The notes beneath the pieces are model-generated. The model saw only the letters and a program-made list of their open reading frames with translations, was not told the DNA's origin and did no database searches. Shown here in pieces: positions 1-18,700 of a stretch of 64,000 nt of DNA. The stretch comes from Antennarius striatus. Lineage: Eukaryota; Chordata; Actinopteri; Lophiiformes; Antennariidae. The stretch spans positions 12,617,501 to 12,681,500 of the forward strand of contig NC_090778.1 of NCBI RefSeq assembly GCF_040054535.1, written 5' to 3'. Both the position numbers and the translations under genes were made by a program. The stretch's first letter is position 1, and each line of letters begins with the position of its first letter.

Positions 1-520
1 CACTGTAGTTGGCTCTTACAAGTTGACATTCAGGCAATAAGTCGATAACGTTTCAAGTGTTGTCACAGTGAAATCAAAACTAAAATCACGGCCCCTCTCG
101 CATCACCCGACTCACTTCCTGGGACGCCGTTTTATGGGCACCGATAGGCTGCATGGGGTCATGTGACGCCCCGACAGTCGCTAGGAGACGACTAGAAATG
201 CCAAATGAATTGTTTCCTCACCTGGGTTACATTTGGTTCTTGAAAAAAAGTTTTCTTTCATTTACAATTCCTCTAGGTAATTACGTGTGGTGTTATGTTC
301 TGGTATTGTTTTGGTTAATTTAGCAACAGCATTGTCGTTAATGATTTTGTTTTGCAGCTATATAAGAAGACCCCAGACCTAGTAGCACACACATTAAGCA
401 GTTGAGTACCTGTTAAGTCTCAATGCATGAAAATGTTTAATCTCAAAATTTAGTATCAAAGTCTTTTGTGCAGTGGTGTCATAAATTAGTGAAAATACAT
501 TTTTGAAAATTGTATTTTTA

Positions 521-1456
521 GGGATCACCAGGAGTTTTTGGTGCAATAGAAATTCAGGGACCGAAAAGACCACATGGTTTAATGTTAAACCACAAGAATC
601 ATTAATCTCGCATTAAAAATAAGCATTATACGTTCAGATGTTTCAATGTGTCAGTTCTCTCCTTTCTCGAGGAATGGAGGGAAACTTTGGGTCCCGTTGG
701 CATCATTGGCCCCAACGGTCATCCTGTATGTACCTCAACTCATCCCCTCTGTCAAGCTTTATGCAACATTTCTCTATTTTCTGGCATAGATGGAGTGATC
801 CTCTGTGTCCTCTCTCCCCGTCAGGGACCCCAAGGGGACAAAGGAAGTCGGGGGGAAATGGTGCGTTGCAATGTTTTGATGAATCCTTTTCCATTTGTAC
901 TGTGAGCACAGGATAGGATAGTATAGAGACGACACACCACTCAACTTCCTTTGTCCTGGGCACTTTTTATTTTTTGTTGTACTCCACTGTTTGTTGTTAA
1001 ACTCGGAATGACACTTAGCTGCTGTGGAATTCCTGTCAGGGTGTTAAATGCTAGCTGTATGCTCATCTAAAGCTTTTTAAGTGGTTTGCTGAGCGCTCAC
1101 ATACAGGCACAACTCACTCCTAATATACTAACATTCACATGTGAATGTAAGTGGCCTTACACAGAAGCAAGGGAGCTGTTCAATAAATACTCTATTTAAT
1201 TGATAAAACAAACAGTCTTTCACTACTTTTTGTGATATCATCCCTCAATTTCCAAGTGTCCATATTAATGTATCTTTCCTCCTTAATGCATGGACCGAGG
1301 GTGAGTTCAATCATTATTCTCTGAATCACCAGCTTGTTACTGAAAGAGATTGGCTACATCTATAAAGGACATTTTTGAAATAATGTGAAGGTTAATGCTG
1401 CTTTATTTCAGGGCTCTCCTGGCGTTGGTGGACCTCGTGGACCACCTGGACCACCA
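521..1456 (+). pseudogene. Degenerate fibrillar-collagen triple-helix exons
   Basis: Two short blocks look like real collagen exons. Block 825-860 (36 nt) follows a cag acceptor, encodes four Gly-X-Y triplets (GPQGDKGSRGEM) and ends at GTGCGT. Block 1412-1456 (45 nt) encodes GSPGVGGPRGPPGPP and ends at GTAAGT. Exon sizes of 36 and 45 nt are normal for fibrillar collagens. Two further blocks are damaged. About 521-565 reads GSP GVF GAI and then has Glu for Gly and no donor. About 685-730 reads GPV GII GPN GHP but needs one base removed from its first triplet to stay in phase. No more Gly-X-Y exons and no C-propeptide occur before the antisense dehydrogenase gene. I infer a decayed fragment or the broken end of a collagen gene. 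The collagen type cannot be named. Confidence 0.5.
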
Positions 1457-1504
1457 GTAAGTGTATTTTCATGATAATTATTTTTACGGTAGTTTTGTTC
1501 AATA

Positions 1505-1690
1505 TTAAGAGCCCAGACTTCCCTCTCCTTTAGCCACTTCATCCAGCTCCTCCGGGACAATCCCAAGGCGTTCTCAGGCCAGCCAGGACACATAGTCCCT
1601 CCAGCGTGTCCTGGGTCGTCCCCAGGGCCTCCTCCCGGTAGGACTAGCCCGGAACACCTCACCAGGGAGGCGTCCTGGAGGCATCCTAAC
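1505..1690 (-). mobile_element. Rex-type LINE fragment (ORF C-terminus)
   Basis: Read on the minus strand, this stretch encodes the proline/glycine-rich tail common at the end of Rex-type fish LINE ORFs. It resembles the 3' part of the copy at 6652-7551, with a stretch like HAGGTMCPGWPENALG in a shifted frame. It is truncated at both ends and has no visible target duplication. Family assignment (Rex3/RTE or Rex1) is from memory. Confidence 0.6.
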
Positions 1691-1745
1691 CTAACTTTTT
1701 CCACCTTTTGATCACTGAGGCAGTGCAGCACATCACAGTTCTCTG

Positions 1746-2655
1746 CAATGACGTGTGGTGAGGTTCATGGCTGGTGAGGCAATGATCTCATCATAATTAG
1801 ATTTACAAACATATGAACCTACAGTGCAGCTTATTCACCATTTATTATCAACAGCGAGTGGGTTATTTTTAAAGTCACAGAGCAGAATTATTAGAATTAT
1901 TCATACATACAAACAGTAACAGACAAATAGCACATTTAGTTAAAAAATATGTTATGTTGTTACTACATGTTTGTTTATGTTACGTTTACTTATAAATTAA
2001 GTCCATGCACCGCTCCCTCTGAAAAAAAAGCAGCAAAAATTATATAGTAAGGCAAGGCGAGCGGAAAACAAATGAATGGCTGTAGTTTGCTGTCACTTCT
2101 TCTACGGCCGAGGAAGAAGACTCCTCGGCTGAATCCCTGGAATCACCAGCGCCCCCTACCAATGGGGCACAACATCATCGTGCCTCACCTAGTGCCTTGT
2201 CCCAGCAGTTTCAGGACTGCTCAATTCAAGAGAGATGTTACACTCATGCAGTTGTTGACAAAAAAACACTGTACATTATATACATTAGCTAAATTTTGGA
2301 AATTGAGTTCATAGAGCAAACGTGTTTGAACATTTTAATAGCGACATATAGAGAAATAGCATTACGGTCTCACTGTATAGCATACCAGCACAGCTAGTCG
2401 AGTCATTGCGCAATCCATGGTGAGGCTCGGCTGGCTGGTGACTCACTGACTGGTCTCTTCTCAGTATTTCAGAGGTAAATAAGAAAATTCAGAAATTTTG
2501 AGTAAAAATGACCAAAAATTGGTGATGTAGAATAGAAAATAAATGTATAATAAGCATCACTGGATAAATATAACCATTTAATTTATTTCTCACATTTTTC
2601 TCATTATGGCAGGTGAGGCACGGCCTCACCTGCCTCCCCTGACCGCACGTCACTG
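1746..2655. mobile_element. Non-autonomous hAT-like DNA transposon, 910 bp
   Basis: The termini are imperfect inverted repeats of about 33 bp. The left end starts CAATGACGTGTGGTGAGG; the reverse complement of the right end starts CAGTGACGTGCGGTCAGG; both continue to a shared GGTGAGGC. The element is flanked by 8 bp duplications with one mismatch, gttctctg (1738-1745) and gttctctt (2656-2663). An 8 bp target duplication is the hAT signature. No transposase-like ORF is visible inside, so it is non-autonomous. Confidence 0.75.
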
Positions 2656-2882
2656 GTTCTCTTTCTCAATATACCCGTGTGGGCAGAAAGGACCCTCTCT
2701 AGAGTCTCCACCCAGGGCTGTGAGCTTCGAAGACTGGACAGGGGAGAGGATTCATGCAGGCAACCTCCTGGAGCCTCTCATACCCAGTTACAACTGCTGG
2801 GTATGAACTATTACTCATCGGGTGTGAATGCAAAGAAAGTGTTCTGTATACAATTCCATACAAAACTCATCCTCTTGTCCTA

Positions 2883-3185
2883 TGGGGCGGCAGTGGCTCA
2901 GCGGTAGAGCAGACGTCTTGAAGACGGATCGCCTAGCCATCGGTGGCTCGAATCCCGCTCCCACCAGGACATCCCCTGGAGTGTGAGCTGAAGGTGGGAG
3001 CTCACTTCCCAGCCACTGCCGAGGCACCCCTGAGCAAGGCGCCGTCCCCCCTACAAGCTGCTTGTTTGGTCGCGACCCCCGTGCGTGACCCGTCACTCTG
3101 CCTCCCCCTACTGTTTCCTGTGTAATGTGTTGTTACTAACTGCATGCCTACAGGCCCCTAGTATGTTGTGTTCAGGGGCCCGTAT
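2883..3185 (+). mobile_element. tRNA-derived SINE
   Basis: The head is tRNA-like, with an A-box-like TGGCTCAGCGGTAGAGC and a B-box-like GGCTCGAATCC, the latter one base off the GGTTCGANNCC consensus. A body containing TGAGCAAGGCGCCGTCCCCC follows. The same body occurs at 20993-21250, so this is a dispersed SINE and not a tRNA gene. The right end is set by loss of similarity near the ggggcc run. Confidence 0.8.
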
Positions 3186-3791
3186 TCAACTATGTGCATG
3201 ACTAACCCAAAAATGTAACCACATGCAAAAGAGTGTATAGAGTGTAAAGATATGCACGACCTTACATTTACAGTATTTGGTCTGTAGAGATTATTTACAC
3301 AGGAAGAATCGAGTCGGAAGAGTGTGAAGAAAAATTACATATTTCATGTTAATTTCAATTCTTGATAAATGACATGCAATTTTCAGATTCTTAAAAAAAT
3401 AAAATAATGGGCTCTCCAGTTCATGGAGCAGTACGCATTAAGTTTAATTCGGAACTTAATGGTTGTGTGGGGAATGTGTTGTATAGAAGTATTTCAGTTT
3501 GTCAGATATGTTGCAAAAATGAAATGTGATAGATTGATGAATTCCATTCCATTCATTCTAATATCCTCCTCCTATATCCATGGTGAGAAAATAAATGTCT
3601 GAATCATTTTATGAGTAGCATTCAGTTTTTTTCTCTTTTTTTTCTGTAGCAGAGTGAGAAATTAAAATGAATTTATACGGGTAAAAAACTGTTCTTGAAG
3701 ACACAACTTGTGATTCCTCCCTGGTCAGTGTTTGTGGTGATGTGGAGAATAAACACACAAATAATTTAATAATTTCTGAGGGTGAAATCCC

Positions 3792-3797
3792 TTTATT
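3792..3797 (-). promoter_or_regulatory. Polyadenylation signal AATAAA of the dehydrogenase gene
   Basis: The minus strand reads AATAAA about 32 bases after the stop codon, which implies a very short 3' UTR. It is the nearest canonical hexamer, but later ones could be used. Confidence 0.4.
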
Positions 3798-3828
3798 CTT
3801 AGACTACTGTATTTTAGTGTACATGATT

Positions 3829-8001
<4,173 letters not shown>

Positions 8002-8187
8002 TCTGCCCTCAATGTATGGTTGACCAGTGATGACGTAGCGACGTGTTTCATACTTCTGCATATGAAGTTCATTTAACAGGAAGAGTGCTCTTTGTAGACC
8101 CCAACGAAATCCTCTGTATGTCGCTTTGGAATGATATGATGATTATGTAAATTAGCTGGCACAAAATGATTACATTTATGCAGCAAT

Positions 8188-8219
<32 letters not shown>

Positions 8220-9053
8220 AAGTGTCAGTTTTAGTGAACGTTTTTCTTGTTTGGTGTTTCTGGACATTTTAAAACAGCTTATCGAGGACTCCCATTTCAT
8301 TAAAATTATTAAGATATTGTGAAAAACATGAACAAATTGTAAATCACATCACTCTTCTTCAAACATTTTTCTAATATAAAGTTCTTAAGTTATACTTTAT
8401 AGGTGAAATTTCATAATTTGGAAAAATTTTTAATGTCAATTTAAGTCTAACAAATTGCTTATCTTTATTGGAATTTTTGCTGAAGTTTCTACCGAATATG
8501 ACCTGAAAGGTTAGCTCTTTTAGACTCAATGGAAGGTTTATCATGAGCACTGAAATATCCTGCTATGTAGGCCCAACCAAACCAAACCTTGAGTATGCCA
8601 CTGTGAGTATGTTCAGACTTTCAGCCCTTAACACACCTTCACAAAAATGGAACACTAAGCAAGTCCCGGCCAGTCAAGTCATCATGTACAATGATACATG
8701 ACAAAACCCATACAGGCCTGATGGCACATCTTAATAGAATATCCTCTATTCACCAAAAGTGGAAGAGGTATGGGAGCAAACAGTTTGTTGCTGTGAGGAA
8801 GTGAGGATGAATGCTATACCCTGTAAGCATCCAGTGAGTACAGCTTTACAAGTACAAACAGGCAGGGGAGAAATAGAAAACACAATTGTAAAAAAAACAA
8901 AAACAAAACGAACTCAAAGAACTAACAGTACAGATTTGGACATAGATACAGCCACATCATGTAAATGAGAATTACATTTTCCCCTTTATTTTCCTCTAAA
9001 TGTAACTACTATAATGCAAAATTTATTACCTTCAGTGTTATCAGTATATTACA

Positions 9054-9055
<2 letters not shown>
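8002..9055. other. Intergenic stretch upstream of the dehydrogenase gene
   Basis: This holds the dehydrogenase 5' UTR and promoter region, a short AAC repeat (8187-8219) and A/T-rich sequence. I see no exon, RNA gene or recognisable transposon. Confidence 0.5.
8187..8219. repeat. (AAC)n microsatellite
   Basis: About 11 uninterrupted AAC units are visible. Confidence 0.95.

Positions 9056-9123
<68 letters not shown>
9056..9123. repeat. (TA)n microsatellite
   Basis: Sixty-eight bases of uninterrupted AT dinucleotides. It is self-complementary and able to form a cruciform. Confidence 0.97.
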
Positions 9124-9126
<3 letters not shown>

Positions 9127-9683
9127 CCTGTAGTACTTGGTCTGTGTAGAAAATTTAAATGCTCAAAATCTTTATCTTCCAGGGGTCTGACAATTTTTTT
9201 TCCTTCCCAGTAAAGTGAGAAAATAAAATGCATTTAGACTGCCTGCCTGTAGCAGTGTGTTTTAGTTTCCTGGTAGAGGGACGGGCCAGAAAAGAAGCCA
9301 ATTACATTTTGATGTGTATCAGAATCAGGGGATACATCCAGGAATTTTCTGCCAAGGTATTTGCTTGACAGATTGCCATCCGACTTATGAAATGATCATT
9401 TGGTCACAGCTCCACTCTCTTCTGCTCATATTCAAGTACCACTCATAATCTTTACCCCTCTTTTCACAACCAGCAATGACAATACATTACAAGGGAAGCA
9501 CTGTTGATATAGATAAAATATCTTTAGATAACAGGCAGAGTAGACGGGTGAACCCTCTATATGATGTCAGGCAGTGACACCTTTCACACCTGCTGACAAG
9601 GAAGTGCAGGCAGTAAAATAATTCAAAGTAAGTGAACATTGTTTTCCAAATGTATGAACAAGACATGGCATGGGCTGTCTCAC

Positions 9684-11890
<2,207 letters not shown>

Positions 11891-12866
11891 GCAGCAAGTT
11901 TGACACTAAGACAGGTTTTGATCGAAGTAAGAGGGACTACTGGGCCATGTGCATCTATGCTGCTAATTAAAATGAGACACTTTATCACAGTGCTAACCTG
12001 GGAAATAATGCTGGTAAGGCAGGATATACAGCTAAAATTTCATATTATGACCTTGATAAAAATCATCTTAAAGCTCGCTCACCTCACACTTCCTGCAACC
12101 AAATATGATACTACTAATACATACTGACAAAACAAGACTGCATTTCCTCAAATCTAATTAAGGTTCTTTTAATGGTTGAAAATCATGGGTCTACAGTATT
12201 TGTCCACACCAAGAAATAAACATGACACATTACTTTTTGTGTGGCTGTTAGTTTGTTATAGATTTGAACAAGTAAAACAAGTGTAAAAAATACCCAGAAG
12301 CAACACTAAACCACACACCACAATGTTAACTTTAAAGCTGTATTTCTGCTGCATTTCTTATTTTGTAATTAGTAAAAGCTTTCAAATTGAGTTTCCACAT
12401 ACACTGCAGGCACATCTTGTACTTCATCTGACTTCATCTGCATTTACTCAAAACATCATTGTAGTATCATTACATTTGAAGTAGCAACCGTCAAATATGT
12501 CCATATATGTGGACAAAAATAGTTTAAATAATGATAAAACCAGGGACCTATTCCATGAAGCAATTATATCAAATAATCCAGGTTTATTCTGGTTCGACTG
12601 TCTTATTTTCACCTACTTCAGTTCAATAAGGCACATTCAAAATAGTGTGGGATCAGTTACAATGGAAACACATCAAAAACTAGCCTGGTCAGATGCAGGA
12701 GAATTATCAGGCTGAGCCCAAGTTCTAGTTCAACTCGAGTTCCCAAACACTGACCAGTGACAACAGAGATGAATATTACTTTTACTTTACTTGACTTCAA
12801 TGAGTACAACCAGTCCACAACCATTTAAAAAAAAAAAATGAAATGGAAGTATACCATTATAAAAAA
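11891..12866. other. Intergenic stretch, no gene seen
   Basis: A/T-rich sequence. A segment near 12540-12730 (cagggacctattccatgaag...) looks like dispersed repeat sequence, but I cannot assign it. Confidence 0.4.
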
Positions 12867-13276
12867 AGAACCAATGCAGTCACAGACTGCAACATCCCGT
12901 GACACCTCTGAACCCAAAATTTTATCCTAACCTACTTGCATAGAACAAAGATGAAAGCTAGTGTTCTGACCAACTGTCATTGATCAAAGCACTGGCTTTG
13001 GTCTACGGTCTTACTCACACTGGCCTTCTCCCTCATTTTTCTATCTTATCCAGTTACTGAGTGTGCAAAAGTTGAAAATTGAGCTTGACCTGGTTTTGTC
13101 AAGGTCAAGGTCATCACCTCATTTTCATCCCCTTTGCTGCCCGAGTAATGTGCTTTTTGTTTCATCTTTCTATCTGCAACGGTTGCGAAGATATTTGGTG
13201 GACGTACAAACGGACAGACAGATGAACACACCGACACTGACAATTACAATACATCACTGCTTTGAAGCGGGATGTA
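12867..13276. repeat. Interspersed repeat with TACATCCCGCTTCAAAGC terminus, copy 1
   Basis: The right end is the inverted form of the terminus (CTTTGAAGCGGGATGTA). The body contains CTTGACCT...AAGGTCAAGGTCAT and AAGATATTTGGTGGAC. The same body occurs at 32661-33125 and, inverted, at 44473-44954. It has no coding capacity. It is probably a non-autonomous DNA element of unknown superfamily. Confidence 0.7.
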
Positions 13277-14472
13277 ATTAAAACATATAGACTTACGCAT
13301 GTATAGTTATATGATTTTAAACAATTAACTTTTAGGACATAAACTATCAAGTTTTCATACATATTAGCTATCTTAATATTTAACCAGTACAAGTGCAAAA
13401 GTGATAATTTATTGTCACAAGCCGGTGAGTCACTATACATAGAAATAATGTTTCAATATTGAGCAGAATTCCAAGATTAAGATAATTAGAATAAAGAGAT
13501 ATAACATAACATACTCATGTTCAGATGATTTTCCTCTGTTATCCACAGAAGAGTAAGAGAGGAGCTGCAGAGAGAGGAGCCAAGTAGTAAAGAGCTGCAG
13601 GATTGATATGAAGCTGCACCACTTCTGTAAACAGGAACACATTATTAAAGCAGACATCATGTGACCCTTTACATTTGAGTTCCTGTTTGCATTTTAAATA
13701 GTCTTTCTCACTGTGTTTGTGGTAGCTGTATTACATCTGTTCGGTGTCAGGGTGTTTCAATTTTTCCTATTATTCATCAATTTGATTGTAATAAACATCG
13801 CTGCTTATCCTAAACTACAGCTGTTTGCTCCACTTGATATGATCCATGTTTGACCTCTGAGGCTGCTTAAAGATAACATTCAGATCTAATGAGCAAACTG
13901 AATTAGGCTCATTCATATCTGGCTTTGGAATTAATGACCTTTTCTGGGTGTCCTTTGAGAAACAGGCATCTGACCACATTAGCTGCAAAGATTTCAACTG
14001 ACAGACTATTTACAACTGCCATTAAAGACAGGAAAAACAATATGTACAGCATTGTTATACAAATATGTATTTTGAACCACATTGTTACTGCAAAGAGTTG
14101 ACCAATATAGAAACCCACAGTCACATTCACAGTAATACATAACTAGAAACTACAAAGCAGTTCCCCCTTCAATTTGATTTAGAAGCACATTCTGGCACAA
14201 CTACCTGCACAGGAAAACATGTGACAAATGGCATTTAAATTCTCGACAAGATTATGGAGGTATTAAAGAGAAAGTTTGTTCAAAAATATTTTATATTTTT
14301 ATTTTACACAGTCATGGGTTAGGGTTATGTTCTTTGTTGTACAGAGGCTGTCACTCTTATTTGTTGCCTCTGACAAGTTATTCACATAAACTGTATCAAG
14401 TGACTTTTTGGAAATATCAAGATGACTTCTGTGTTAAAATAGCTGCACATTAAAAGACAATACAGTAGTTAT
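13277..14472. other. Intergenic stretch downstream of PPIL3
   Basis: I see no exon or recognisable transposon. The part next to 14473 is expected to hold the PPIL3 3' UTR. Confidence 0.5.
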
Positions 14473-15743
14473 CTATACAGCAAAGGGGTTAGCATGAATG
14501 GTCACATCTTTTATCCGGGATTCAGTCAGTGGCCGGAATGTTTTTTCATTGACGGGCAGTTTTTCCAGTTCATCCAATGTTTCCAGGCCGTCTATAACCC
14601 TACAAAAAACAACAACAGAAAATAAAGTGAGCAAATGCAATTAAGTAATCTGTGATTACAGAGCACATTCTCCACTGTCATTTGTAGAGACAAATGGCTT
14701 TAGGTGCTATTCTTTTTATTTCTATCATTATTCCAACCAAACACCCATTTGTCTGTAAATGTTGCATACTTTCCAAACACTGTGTACTTCATGTCCAGGT
14801 GGGGCTGTTTGGCATATGTGATGAAAAATTGGGAGCCATTAGTGTTGGGACCATTGTTTGCCATTGAGACCACACCTCTGACATTATGCTGGAAGAAATG
14901 AAAACAGTGGCAATATTAGATCATGACATGATGCCATAGTAGGTGAAACATCATTCATAATACAACGTTGGTATGTCCTCACTTTAAGGTGCTCACTGTA
15001 CTCATCTTCAAATTTACGGCCCCATATACCTGCTCCTCCTTTGCCTGTGCCTGAAAGATTTGATAGAAATATAGAGGACTAGGGAAGCTACAGTGAGGAA
15101 AGACTGAAATATTTTAAAACATTTATGTTGAGAAGCATCAGAAGAAACAACTCCCATACCTGTAGGATCTCCAGTTTGAACCATGAACCCTTTAATATTT
15201 CGGTGAAAGATGCAGCCATTATAGTATCCACTGGCACACAAAGCGAGGAAGTTCTAAAAAGCGGAAAAATACGTTTGGGTATACCTTGTTTTGGAACAAT
15301 ACAAACATATATCTTCCAAAAATACAGCGGCATTATTTTCTCAAGCCAAACGTGTCAAACTTTATCGTGCTTGTCGTATACTTGCGATGTAACATCGAAG
15401 TAGCACCTTAGCTTAGCGGATCGTGGTTGACTCACCTCACATGCTTTCGGGGTACGCTCACAAAACAATTCAATTTTAATTTCTCCAAGTTCCGTGTGAA
15501 GGGTAACAGCCTGCAAGTTTTACAAAGAACAGACATAAATGATGTTTCTTTTGAAATCCAGTTCATTATGGTTTGCCACTTAGCTCAGCTGTAACTCGAA
15601 AGGCAAAATTACGAATTAAGTCTTTCTAGTGTTTATAACATAGTCACGTTAAATATTATTACTATTTAATACTAATATAACATTTTCAAAAAATGTTTAT
15701 TTTTTTTATATGCTTAGAGCACATCTAAGTTCATATTTACCAT
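14473..15743 (-). CDS. ppil3: Peptidyl-prolyl cis-trans isomerase-like 3 (cyclophilin J)
   Basis: This is a single-domain cyclophilin that isomerises Xaa-Pro bonds and, in other vertebrates, is a spliceosome-associated nuclear protein. Coding exons are 15743-15741 (the ATG alone), 15510-15436, 15253-15160, 15050-14983, 14888-14770 and 14599-14473. All joins keep phase and give 161 aa, the same length as the human protein. The start [17 protein letters not shown] is typical. Active-site segments visible are [34 protein letters not shown] and [12 protein letters not shown]. The last has Tyr where cyclophilin A has its cyclosporin-contact Trp. The C-terminus is TIHANPFAV. All introns are GT-AG. 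An exon consisting only of the start codon means transcript 5' structure decides the start. Confidence 0.97.
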
Positions 15744-18700
15744 TTTGAACGTCGCTCCTGCGAAATGGTGTCAAAGAAACATGTTCGACTCGAAACACTT
15801 GCCACAGGGCAAACGGTTCCGCTTACGTTTGCATTAATTTTGTAAACGGCATGTAGCATAAGTAGAGTGACATAGGTTTGTTTATTCTGATATTATTATT
15901 ATTATTGAAGTATGTATTTATGAAAATTAAGAATTTGCTACATTCGCATAAAGCAGTAGAAACTATGTGGACACAATTCAAATTTCAGACTACAAACTGA
16001 ATGGGACTGGAGAACGTTTCATTTCTAATTTCACAGGGGCCATGGGTTTGCATAATTCCATAGAATAGAACGATTGATGTTATATAACATAATAGTTTTT
16101 ATAACTTCCCATTAATATTACAACCAAGGCTACAAACTAACATGGGTCCTATGATGTGACGAGGTCCCCAAACACGACACTAAAACAAAACAGAGAAGTG
16201 ATTCACAAAAATAAAAACATTTTATCGACAGAAACCAAGACGAATCTGGTCAACCAAGTTGATTTTACTTCTATCGCAATGTCTGCAGGACAGGATGTAC
16301 ACGTTTACAAGCAGAACAAAACTTTCACGTTATTCTTATAAATGCTAATACATACACCATTACTTTCCAACCATGCAATGCTGGAATCCAAAATTAATGT
16401 GATTATATGGTGAAAACAAGGATTATCAACAATAAATGATGAAGTTGCATCGTACTACAATACACAAAGTGAACACTTCCAAACATTTGTTCAGGATAAC
16501 AGTCCTGAATCAACAATAGAGTTCAGATCAAACATTGTCTTGAACAAAAACGAAAAAAACAAAACATTTTTCAACCAAGTGGTTTAATTAAAACATGAAA
16601 ATACATAAAAACAGTAGTCAAAATTACATAATCTAAACTAGAAAAAAATGTATAGAAAAGCACACAAAACTTAAAATTCTTAACAAAATGTTTAAATAAT
16701 TAAAAAAAGCAAGTGTAATAAAAATAGGCTGTTAAAAAAAGTACTAGTCGGCTTCCTGAGAAATATAGTAACACTGATTTATATCAAAATAAAGAAATGG
16801 TAGAAATTCATGACAAATTTTAAAAATGCAGAGAATGGGATTATAAATAAATAACCAGGTGAATATATACCAGTAGTTGCAGATACCACGATAAGAAAAA
16901 ACAAAACAAATAAAACACATTAAAATTTACAGACCAATTAACCTGTAGCGCCCTACATCTAACATCACGTTTTCTTATTCTACTTATAATTAAAATGTGG
17001 CGTATTCTGAAGGTGTTCTGGGTATCATTTGTAGGAGTGATGGTAAGGTATCCATGCTTCTTTGAGCAGTTTCAAAAGAATTCTTCAATATTTATCTGAT
17101 ATGATTTAAATCTCATGGCCGAATGGCCGTCAGTGTTGTTTGCATTCACAGACAGTTTATTTAACTTTTGGAGAAGGTGTTGCAATGGAAGAAGACTTCT
17201 CCTGAAAAAACAAACAAACAAACAAAACTCACCTCTATATTGCTTGACTTGAACACTTTATTAAAATGAAAGTGACAAAAATAATGCCCATGCACTTTAT
17301 GACATGACCAAACTTTACATAATTTAAACAATAATATTGCACAGTAGAATAGTTGAAAATGTTATCAAAATAAATGTAAATAGCTTAAAGTATTCCTGCA
17401 TACAGCTTGTATACAGAATTTCTTTTGCAGTTAGGATCATATAAAAAGTGATTCCCACAAGAACCCCAACTATGTGCTGCTCTGTGTCAGAAATATGCAT
17501 TGGTTTTTCTGCTTACTGATGCAAGAGATAAACAATCACTGAAACTAAATGTTCCCACATTTCACTACTAAAGAACACAAGACAATAAAAAATTTATTAC
17601 CTAATGGGTTTGAGCTTAAAACCTTTATGTTGTAAGGTTTACCTCACTCTGATTCAATTGTAATGAAGTGGTAGTAAAACTACACTTTGTCAGTTTAATT
17701 TTGAGACTTAAAAAATTAAATTCTGACCTGTTGCCTTTTTTTTGCCACCTGGCAGGGCAGGATTTCCATGAAAAGTGTGATTATCTAGCAGAGGAAGTAA
17801 CATACAAACAAAACAAAACTCCCAAAATATGCATATTTAACTGTAATTAACATTTAACTCACTTTTTTACCAATGCCAAAAAGTGATGCAGCAACATAAA
17901 TTAATGTGTTTCAAATCCCATTTTAGATACTACAAGCATCATTATTTTCCCAAATGGGAAAATAGTAGAAGGAATGGCATTAAGATTGTGACAACTTAAA
18001 ACAAGCAAACAAAAAAAAAATTCAGTTACTCCAATTAGCATGTGGAACAGGAAAGCCTACGGCATGAAACCAGTAAGGAACACAATGCCCCTAATAAACA
18101 ACAAAAACTGTACATAACACTGATCAAGTGAATTCAAGTTAAGGCAGTTGGCCTGAATGCCATTGCTATTATTGAATGTCCTCAATCATTCTTGCCATTG
18201 TTATATGGATTAACTTGATTCTTCTATGAACTAGAATATTGCTTTTTTTAAAAGTGAAAGTTAATTTCAGATTTTATGACAAGTTTCAGAAATGGCTATT
18301 TAGAACCTCATTACAATTTTTAATATATTAAAAAGAAAAAAGCCCCATAAAATTTCCTCTCATAACGTAATGGATCAGAAACAAATGTTTCATCTGTGAC
18401 TGATGTTGGCTGTAATGTCATTTACCATAAGGTAGAAACATAATATTCATTTATCATTAATAATGTTATTCGTTGTACACACAAGCCAAGGCGTTTAAAC
18501 ATATTTGTGATCAATAACACTGTTCAGAATTCTGAAGGGCTTACTTTATGGCCACCAGTGTTAGAAACAAAAATGACAACACTACTTTTTGTAATTCTTG
18601 AAATCTTTTAACACAGACTTGCTGCATTTTGCTATGGTTTTCGAAATTAATTCATGCAGTTCTTATTGATGTGGACTCAGCATGGCAACGAGGGGCATTT

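Noticed and set aside
2886..2967. tRNA-like promoter boxes that could mark a tRNA gene
   Set aside because: The cloverleaf cannot be completed, and the same unit with the same non-tRNA body recurs at 20993, so it is a SINE head.
17166..17206. A terminal-exon-like stretch on the minus strand (cag acceptor, EKSSSIATPSPKVK, stop)
   Set aside because: The only nearby donor is 31 bases away, too close for an intron, and no upstream coding exon was found.
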